64,000 bases of DNA from Niebla homalea (taxonomy: Eukaryota; Ascomycota; Lecanoromycetes; Lecanorales; Ramalinaceae): contig JAHGAU010000013.1 in assembly GCA_019925105.1 (NCBI GenBank), positions 1,302,001 to 1,366,000 on the forward strand, given 5' to 3'. The first letter of the stretch is position 1; the number at the start of each line of letters is the position of its first letter. A program made the position numbers and the translations under genes. Below are positions 52,901 to 60,088 of the stretch, piece after piece. Under the pieces are notes generated by a model. It made no database searches. It was not told where the DNA came from and worked only from the letters and a program-made list of their open reading frames with translations.

Positions 52901-55243
52901 TTAAAAATTATATTAAGCTTATAATTATATATTTATATACCCTATAAAAAGAATATAGAAATCGTTATAAATTTAAAGGTCTTTAATAAAAAAATAATAA
53001 CGTATTTATTATTATAGTTCGTTATTAAAGATATATTATTGGCTCTAGAGTTAATAACCCTTACCGATAATAACGTAACTTATTATAAGGGCGAATATAT
53101 ATTAAATAAGTTTAAAGGACCTAATGAAAATAAGCTTATACTGGCTTATACTTACCCGGTTCCTTAAAATAAAGAAGAAAATCGTAATATAAATCCTATG
53201 GATCTTAACCTTCCTTAGGTTGGCGATAAGGTTTTTAACTAAATAAAGTAAAATAGGAGGGAAATATTATTAAAAATCTATAAGGTAATAAACGGAACGT
53301 TTACTTAGAAAAAGAATTTAGGAAAGTTTATTAAAGACCTTAAAAACGTTAAAAATCCTATAAATCGTAAAAATTATAATAATAACGGGACTCCTAACTT
53401 ATTTCTATTAAAGGGAGTTAATATCTTTTCCCATTTAAAGATACTTATGATTTTATCCCGGTTTATTAATAAACGGGTAAGATTTTACTAATACCGGGAT
53501 ATATTCCGGAAGATAGAATAAATATAAATAATAATATTAACGATAAGCTTAAGATTAATTGCTTTTATTAAGGTTATTATTATTACGATCCTTATATATT
53601 TAATATTAATTTTAATAATATTATTCTTATTATTATAGCTTATATTAATTTATTTATTTATTAATAAACTATAAATTCTTTAAACCGATTTAAATAAATT
53701 AAGGCTATTAATACAGAAATTATAAATTTATTATTAAATAAAACCTAAAAGTTTATAAATAAACTAAAGGATTATAAGTTTATTAACTTTAAATAAATAT
53801 TTAAGAAAAAGTTCTTTACTTTAAGCTTTATTAATAAATATAAGGTAAGGCTTATTATAAGGAACTTTACTTAAAAATAAAATATTAACTATAAAGAAAC
53901 CTTCTTACTTACTTTAAGGTATAAGTTATTCCGTTTACTTCTGGTACTTACGGTTATCTATAGATTTTAATTATGGCTTTTAAACGTTATTATTATATAC
54001 TTAAACGGTAATTTAGATAAAGAGATCTATATAAGTATTCTTAAGGGTATTCCGATAACTTAGTAAAATACCGGTAAATACCTCCGCTTACTTAAAAACC
54101 TTTATAAGCTTAAATAATTAAAAAAGATTTAAGTTAAGAAATTTCGATTATAACTTTATAAATTTAATTTTATTTTTATTTAAGTTAATCCATACGTATT
54201 TATTAAGAGGTTTAATAAAGAGATATATTTAATAACCCTTTATATTAATAATATTATTATTATTATTAAAAGCTCGAAAATCTATAAATAAATAAAAAAT
54301 TATTTAACTTCAGTATTTAAGCTTATTAAAAAAAGCTTATTAAAGACAATCCTCGGGATATAAATATCTTAAAATAATAATATTATTATTATAAATTAAA
54401 TAAGTTACGTTATTAACGTCCTTAAAAAGTACCGTATAATAAACTATAATAATATTAATACCCCGATAAACGGATATAAAAGTATATAAATAACCCGACT
54501 TAATAAATAATGAATAAATTAATACGCTTATTAATAGTTTCTTAATAAACTTATATTCCTTTAAGTTATTATTTATTTAAATTTAGCTTTTTTTTTTAAT
54601 CTTAAAATTAAGTTAATTTTATAATAACCTTATTATTCAATATTAAAACTATTTAATACGGATACTTAAATACTTAAAAAGCATATTAGATTTAAGCTTA
54701 TACTTCTAATATAATAATAGATTATTTAAATACTTTATAAATATTACGTTTATTAACAATAAAAATAATAGGAAATCGTTATATAACTTTATAATATTAA
54801 ATACCGGTATAATATATATATAGTATACTCGGAAATAACGTATCGTTATTATTTTTACCGTAAAAGCCGAATATATAGTTCTTTTTAAAGGGTATAAGGT
54901 AAGTATTTAATCTATAAGGTAAATTAATAAAACCGGATTCTCTGAAGATTACGGGCTTATCGTTCTATTTAATAATAATAACGGTAATATCTTTCTTATT
55001 AAGAACCTGGAGAATTATTCGCGGATTAAATATATTAACGTTTAATACCATTTTATTCGGAAAAAGGTATAAGAAGGCCTTATTTTAATAAAGTATATTA
55101 ACATTAAAAATTAACTTATAAATATTATAATAAAGTCTTTATTAAAATAATCTTTTAAAATAAATCGATTAAAGTTCGGATTATATTTAATAAATTAATA
55201 ACGGTATTACCGTCGTGGATTTATCGCAGCTTTAAAAAGGGAG

Positions 55244-55519
55244 TAATATATAGGGGTATTCCGCGGTTATCTTAATAGCCCCTGCATTAAAGACTTTATC
55301 GCATAAAGGCCTACCAGACGGCCTTTTATTAACGGTATTACAGGTGTACCGGTGCATAAGGTGCGGTGAGTATACGGTTATCAAACGGCCCTTGGGATGG
55401 ACACAAATACGGTCGTTGTCACGGTGTAATTAGACAAGCATAGTGGTAGACTCAATATAAGTGTTTCGGCTTACTCACCCTTCCCCTGCACCCTGCACCC
55501 ATTTGCGCATATTGCATCA
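55244..55519 (+). repeat. 3' LTR of Copia B
   Basis: 276 bp; starts TAATATATAGGGG (mutated from TGATGCACGGGGG) and becomes mutation-free towards the NLR exon, ending TGCATCA. It ends 11 bp before exon 2. Confidence 0.93.
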
Positions 55520-55530
55520 TCCCTCTCTAG

Positions 55531-56170
55531 GTTGCAGTATCAGAGAAGAAGCAAAGATGCCAGTTGTTACTTGGGATCGAGAAGGTGCTTTGCATGGCTG
55601 GCCGACATAAGCTTTTGGAGATGCTCTATCTACGCCAAACGGACCTCAATCAAGGCCCATTGAATCTGCAAACCGAGTTGGTAGCTACCTACACCGTGGT
55701 GCTTAATTTCCTCTTGACAGTAAAGCGCATACAGAGAAAACGACTCGTCAAGCGGAGTTTGGCGGCCTTGTTTAACGGTGGTGAGATTTCTGATTTCCTT
55801 GAAGACGCCGAGCAGCACGAAACGAGGATTGACCAAGCCGCGAATGTTTGTGAAAGTCTTGCGGCTCACCAGGATCGAGGGAGAACTTTGGAGACCCAGA
55901 AGGGTGTGGAGTATCTGCAGAATCTCTTGAAGGCTTTCGAAACCCCTTTGAAACGCATAGACTTGGGAGTGTCTTTCGTCTACGCGGAAATCGGGCAGTC
56001 AAAGCAGTCAAAAGTCCTTCGTTGGATCTCGCCAATTGCATTCGAGGACGATCATAACACCGCTCGTAAAGGTCGGACATTCGATTCAGGCAAATGGCTC
56101 CTCCAGGACGAGCGATTTCGAAGCTGGTGGCAGTCAGAGTCAGCTTCTATCATGTGGCTGCACGGTCTAC
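55531..56170 (+). CDS. NLR exon 2: rest of N-domain and start of NACHT
   Basis: Begins right after acceptor CTCTCTAG and continues the frame of exon 1 as VAVSEKKQRCQLLLGIEKV. 213 codons plus one base. It ends ..SIMWLHGL and the first base of a Pro codon, so the P-loop glycine lies at its very end. Donor GTACGT at 56171. Confidence 0.9.
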
Positions 56171-56220
56171 GTACGTTGCCTTCCCCTCATGGGAGTCTGT
56201 CCATCACTAAAACTCGAAAG

Positions 56221-56872
56221 CTGGCGCTGGTAAAACCATGCTAGTGTCCTCAGTCATTGATACCATTCGGGATGAACATTCATCCATACGTTCCGGCGTA
56301 GAGTTCACGTCGGACCAAACCGATGCAGCTGTCGCGTACTTTTATTGCGACCGTAATCGAGAAGACCGCCGGGATCCGCGATCAGTCCTTTGCAGCTTCG
56401 TGCGTCAGCTCTCTATGTCAAACGATGGCAAGCACTTGCACTCGCGTATCCTCGATTCATACGAACGGAAGAGGGCATTTGGCTTTGCCACGAGTCAATT
56501 CAGCTACGAAGAAGCACTAAAGCATCTGCAAGATCTTGCGCAAGCCCGTTCGCAGACCTTTCTCATCCTAGATGCTCTAGATGAATGTGACCTATCAACG
56601 CGGATGAAACTTGTCCAAGACTTGCAAGACCTAATCTCGGGATGTAGCTATCCCATTAGGATCTTCATTGCGAGTCGGCCCAACCCAGACCTCAAGGCTC
56701 AACTTTATGAGGGGCTCAACCGAGCGATTGAAGCCACTGACAACCGTCAAGACATATGTAGATACGTGAAGGACAAGATTACTGATCCAAAGGGCCCAAG
56801 ATTCTGGCACACTATGCGTTCTGATCTACGAGAACACGTCTTCGAAAAGTTAACCCAAAATGCAGAAGGAAA
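56221..56872 (+). CDS. NLR exon 3: NACHT ATPase core
   Basis: Acceptor AAAG; the first two bases complete Pro and are followed by GAGKTMLVSS, the Walker A motif. Walker B is TFLILDALDECD and a sensor-like FIASRPNPD follows. It ends in ..NAEG plus two bases at a GTAGGT donor (intron 56873-56944, with an AACTGAC branch-like site). Confidence 0.9.
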
Positions 56873-56944
56873 GTAGGTTCTGGAAGACTCCATTCCGAGC
56901 ACGGAAAAGTATTATTGTAGACACGGATAACTGACAATGCATAG

Positions 56945-57002
56945 CTTCCAATGGGTTTACCTGCAAATCCAGCAGTTACTTGGGCTTTCTTACGCAAAAG
57001 AT
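56945..57002 (+). CDS. NLR exon 4, part before the inserted element
   Basis: One base completes the codon from exon 3, then FQWVYLQIQQLLGLSYAKD. This is the standard end of the NACHT module (FxWVxLQI). It is cut after GAT by the 417-bp insertion; read-through stops at TAG near 57060. Confidence 0.85.
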
Positions 57003-57419
57003 TTAGCGCGAGCAAGTTGCTTGAGAATCCTTGGCATTATTTTTTGCGCGCACCCCCTCTAGTAGCTTATACCAACTCCACGATTAATACGTTAAACATG
57101 GAGTTATTAACTTGTGATAAGTATATACATTCCAAGGAATCAATCTATGTAAATTTTATATATTAAAACTCAGCAATATTGAATAAAAAAGGGGTAAATA
57201 AAATTTATTAATAGATAGATTCCGCTTTCAATTCTTGGACCCAAAATGGCCTTTTTTTCCAACACCCTTTATTACTACGTTATAGCTAAAGATATAGGGA
57301 AAACTTAGCAGAATATACATAGTAACGTGAAGGAATTATTTGCGACCGAGAACACAGAATATTGAAGGTCTACAAAGGATATCGGTGCCAAGGATTCTCA
57401 AGCAACTTGCTCGCGCTAA
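57003..57419. mobile_element. element G: 417-bp inverted-repeat element inside NLR exon 4
   Basis: Perfect 34-bp terminal inverted repeats (TTAGCGCGAGCAAGTTGCTT... and its reverse complement). AT lies on each side (57001-57002, 57420-57421), as a 2-bp target duplication. The interior is A+T-rich, about 350 bp, without a plausible ORF. Removing 57003-57421 joins ..LLGLSYAKD to VESRLGKLP.. in the frame and spacing expected of the family, which is the main evidence that this is a clean insertion. A MITE is the simplest reading; TA rather than AT would be usual for Tc1/mariner, so the superfamily is open. Confidence 0.8.
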
Positions 57420-57421
57420 AT

Positions 57422-60088
57422 GTAGAGTCGCGGCTCGGAAAATTGCCGAACACACTAAAAGAACTCTATGACGAGATGTATGGGCAGATCCAAGAAACTG
57501 GAGGATACGCCTCTGAAATTGCTCTGAGAGCATTCAAATGGGTCATGTGCTCCTACCAGCCTATCTCACCAGCGACTCTTGTTGATGCGGTCTGTCAAGA
57601 TCCGTTTACGGATGTAATGGACGATGTGGATGATGTTAATGTCGATGTCATCCTCCAGGCTTGCCAAAACTTGATAAGCCTAGACTCATCTGGTAAGGTC
57701 TGTAAGTTCTCTCATCTGTCTGTCCAGGAATACCTCGAAAATAACCATTTCGGACACGGCGAAGCCCATGAGCTTCTCGCGACCGTATGCTTCAAGCGTT
57801 TGAATTGTCTAGAGGTGTCTGGTCCACGAAGCTTACCAAAGCTGTACGAATATGCCGCTACGCACTGGAATTTCCATTTACAGAGAACCTACGAAACTCG
57901 TCCGGGAGATCCGAGACTCTTATCTCTCCTTCAGCGTTTTCTCGGGTCAAGGGACGGAACTTCAAACAACTATAAGTTGTGGCTGCAAAGTCGACGTCTA
58001 CGCAGCAAACGTCTAGTTCCAGATGAAGTTGCCAATCAATTCGCGATAGCTTCGTTTGATGGTTTCCGCCGGATGTCGGATTTCCTTAGTCCCACCAACC
58101 ACGTGTCACTAGCTCTAGCTCTTTTTGGTCTTGATCACATCCTACCAGATCTGTGGCGATCAATTGATCCTTTTGACTGCAGTACATTCGGAGAGAGTCT
58201 GGTAGTGCTTGCTGCTATGGGAGGTCATGCTTCAACTGTGGAGGCACTGATCCAAGCGGGATCGGATGTAAACAGCTTTGGCTCCTGGAAAGGTGCGCTG
58301 TCTGCGCTCTACGCCGCTGTTGATTCTGGCAGTATCCCAACCACCAAAGCATTGCTTGCAGCTGGCGCTAATGTCAATTTTTGTGCTCCCTATAGACGTC
58401 AAGGTCAATCCTCAGATAGTGGCCAATTCTACGGCAATGCCTTACACCTTGCCATTCACCGTGGCAACCTCCCAATGGTCGACCTGCTACTTGAAGAGGG
58501 CGCCCAACCAAATGCCTCGGGCATAGCTTATGACAATGCGCTTCAAGCAGCTTGTCAACATGGTAGCCAAAATCTAGATTTCATAATTCCCAAGTTGCTG
58601 AACGCTGGAGCAGATGTAAATCTGGGAAGCGGTCGCTGGGGAACTGCACTTCAGGCAGCTTCACTGAACAACCTTAACGATCATATTGTTCGCCTACTGC
58701 TTGACGCAGGCGCGGACGTGAACAAGAAGGGCAGTGATTACGGCTGTGCTTTGCGAGCGGCTTGTGCGTCAGGTGGGAATGAGCCGATTATCAAACTCTT
58801 GTTGGACGCAGGCGCGGATGTGAACATGAAGGGCGGTAAATACGACTGTGCTTTGTGCGCGGTTTGTCAGTCAGGTGGGAATGAGCCGATCATCAAACTC
58901 TTGTTGGACGCAGGCGCGGACGTGAACATCAAGTGCGGTGAATACGGCTGTGGATACGGCTACGCTTTGCAAGCGGCTTCGATAGTACCGGAAAATGAAG
59001 CTACTATCAAGATGCTACTGAGCGCAGGTGCAAATGTAAATGCGGAGGGTGGTTGGTACGGCTACGCTCTGCAAGCGGCTTCAAGAACGGGAGGAGAAGC
59101 TTGTGTCAAGATACTACTGAGCGCAGATGCTGATGTGAATGCGACAGGCGGTCGATACGGCTGCGCTCTACAAGCGGCTTCAAGAATCGGAGGAGAAGCT
59201 TGTGTCAAGGTACTATTGAGCGCAGGTGCAGACGTGAATGCGGCGGGTGGTTATTACGGCCGCGCTTTGCAAGCGGCTTCAAGAAAACCAGGAAATAAAG
59301 CTATTGTCAAGGTATTACTAAGCGCAGGCGCAGACGTCAATGCGCAGGGTGGTAAGTATGGAAATGCCCTACAAGCAGCCTTAGAATGGGGTGGAAATGA
59401 AGCTGTTGTCAAGTTACTGCTGAGCGCAGGCGCGGACGTGAATGCCCAAAATGGTAAGTATGGAAATGCTCTGCAGGCTACTATCGTTCGGAGAGACATA
59501 AACCTTGTCAAGATTGTCTTAAAAGAAGGAGCAGACGTCAACAAGCAAGGGAGCCCTGTTGGCAACGCTCTATTTTCAGCTGTTCTCCAAGGCAATAGAG
59601 AACTAGTAAGTTTGCTGCTCGACGTGGAGGCGAACTCAGAACAGAGCGAAATGTGGTGCCAACCAGTAACAGCGGCATTCATGACAGGTGCATTCGACAT
59701 AGTTCTGTCACTTTTAACGGTCGGTTGTGGCACAAATACTCTGGAAGCCGACATAGAGCGCTTCCTGGAGTGGAGATCATATGGCCTTTCACATGAAGGC
59801 TTCCCTCTAGAAGTACGAAAGATATTCGACAACCCTCCCAGAGGAGGAGAAGAGATACTTAAAAGCACCCACCGGTGGCTGGAAGACGAGGCCAATGGAC
59901 GGTTGTCCCAAGATATTTCGGGGCCTGAAGATACAAGGTTGCGAATGCAAGCTTACATGGAAAGGGGCCGCGTACACCTCAAGGGCCTGATGGAGGCTGG
60001 CGAATGGCAGGAAGAGGATTTCGACGAATCAGAATTTTTTGACAGGGTATCATATAGCGACTGTAGCAGCGATTCAGACTGGGAGTAA
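57422..60088 (+). CDS. NLR exon 4, part after the insertion: WH-like region and ankyrin repeats
   Basis: 888 codons. Starts VESRLGKLPNTLKELYDEMY, the usual sequence directly after the NACHT module. Then a winged-helix-like ALRAFKWVMCSYQPISPATL, FSHLSVQEYLE, and from about 58180 to 59640 a run of ankyrin repeats with consensus ..KLLLSAGADVNA.GG.YG.ALQAAS. An acidic Ser/Asp-rich tail ends in DSDWE. If read alone it could start at the ATG at 57362, but those first 20 codons come from the inserted element. No RIP-type stops are present. Confidence 0.9.
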   Translation, partial: VESRLGKLPNTLKELYDEMYGQIQETGGYASEIALRAFKWVMCSYQPISPATLVDAVCQDPFTDVMDDVDDVNVDVILQACQNLISLDSSGKVCKFSHLSVQEYLENNHFGHGEAHELLATVCFKRLNCLEVSGPRSLPKLYEYAATHWNFHLQRTYETRPGDPRLLSLLQRFLGSRDGTSNNYKLWLQSRRLRSKRLVPDEVANQFAIASFDGFRRMSDFLSPTNHVSLALALFGLDHILPDLWRSIDPFDCSTFGESLVVLAAMGGHASTVEALIQAGSDVNSFGSWKGALSALYAAVDSGSIPTTKALLAAGANVNFCAPYRRQGQSSDSGQFYGNALHLAIHRGNLPMVDLLLEEGAQPNASGIAYDNALQAACQHGSQNLDFIIPKLLNAGADVNLGSGRWGTALQAASLNNLNDHIVRLLLDAGADVNKKGSDYGCALRAACASGGNEPIIKLLLDAGADVNMKGGKYDCALCAVCQSGGNEPIIKLLLDAGADVNIKCGEYGCGYGYALQAASIVPENEATIKMLLSAGANVNAEGGWYGYALQAASRTGGEACVKILLSADADVNATGGRYGCALQAASRIGGEACVKVLLSAGADVNAAGGYYGRALQAASRKPGNKAIVKVLLSAGADVNAQGGKYGNALQAALEWGGNEAVVKLLLSAGADVNAQNGKYGNALQATIVRRDINLVKIVLKEGADVNKQGSPVGNALFSAVLQGNRELVSLLLDVEANSEQSEMWCQPVTAAFMTGAFDIVLSLLTVGCGTNTLEADIERFLEWRSYGLSHEGFPLEVRKIFDNPPRGGEEILKSTHRWLEDEANGRLSQDISGPEDTRLRMQAYMERGRVHLKGLMEAGEWQEEDFDESEFFDRVSYSDCSSDSDWE
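58660..59580 (+). repeat. near-identical ankyrin repeat units in the NLR
   Basis: Tandem coding repeats of about 99-102 bp with very similar DNA, for example the units starting at 58771 and 58873 (GGTGGGAATGAGCCGAT..CAAACTCTTGTTGGACGCAGG, 102 bp apart). Later units share GAGCGCAGG.GCAGACGTGAATGC and CTACAAGCGGCTTC. The protein consensus is IIKLLLDAGADVN..GG.YG.AL.AA. Such uniformity implies recent duplication or gene conversion. Confidence 0.9.

Larger units (their letters stand above)
7900..55430. other. A+T-rich RIP block
   Basis: About 47.5 kb in which nearly all DNA is A+T-rich with a visible excess of TpA and loss of CpA/TpG. Recognisable transposon proteins survive only as frames riddled with TAA/TAG and Cys-to-Tyr, Asp-to-Asn and His-to-Tyr changes. 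The block contains every large mobile element listed here except the exon-4 insertion. It breaks only at short islands: repeat ends, a 48-bp intron remnant at 49664-49711, a solo LTR and element D. No host gene was found inside it. Confidence 0.9.
49712..55519 (+). mobile_element. Copia LTR retrotransposon B, complete but RIP-degraded
   Basis: 5,808 bp with 276-bp LTRs and duplication TCCCT (49707-49711, 55520-55524). Same family as A and without nested insertions, so it shows the empty sites of elements in A. Remnants: zinc knuckle at about 50970-51012 (one Cys kept), protease at 51649-51672 (DSG now NSG), integrase about 52130-52950, RT about 53640-54420 with the catalytic box mutated to YINN near 54240, RNase H to about 55100. 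Polypurine tract AAAAAGGGAG at 55234-55243. Confidence 0.93.
9692..60088 (+). pseudogene. NWD-NACHT-ankyrin NLR gene, broken by transposon insertions
   Basis: Exons 9692-10165, 55531-56170, 56221-56872, 56945-57002 plus 57422-60088. Ignoring the insertions they give 1,496 residues with all phases correct. Fungal NLRs of this type are STAND ATPases linked to non-self recognition and programmed cell death. Order: N-terminal NWD-type domain (ending LPWAGIRFLLE|VAVSEKKQ across intron 1), NACHT domain with P-loop GLPGAGKT (residues 370-377, split by intron 2) and Walker B LILDALDE (486-493), a helical FSHLSVQEYLE region, then many ankyrin repeats. Intron 1 is 45,365 bp because two Copia elements sit in it. 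Exon 4 contains a 417-bp inverted-repeat element that shifts the frame and brings in a stop near 57060. The ATG at 9620, in frame, is an alternative start. The exons show no RIP stops. An automatic annotation may report it as three separate genes. Confidence 0.88.

Noticed and set aside
7900..55430. Mitochondrial DNA insertion or centromere as explanation of the A+T-rich block
   Set aside because: LTR pairs, target duplications and recognisable gag/pol/LINE remnants with transition-type damage explain it as RIP-degraded transposons. A centromere cannot be tested from sequence alone.
57362..57421. ATG at 57362 as the genuine start of a separate ankyrin protein
   Set aside because: The first 20 codons lie in the right arm of the inserted element G; the frame continues naturally from exon 4 when the element is removed.
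58660..59580. CRISPR-like or satellite array
   Set aside because: Repeats of 99-102 bp are in frame and encode ankyrin units.
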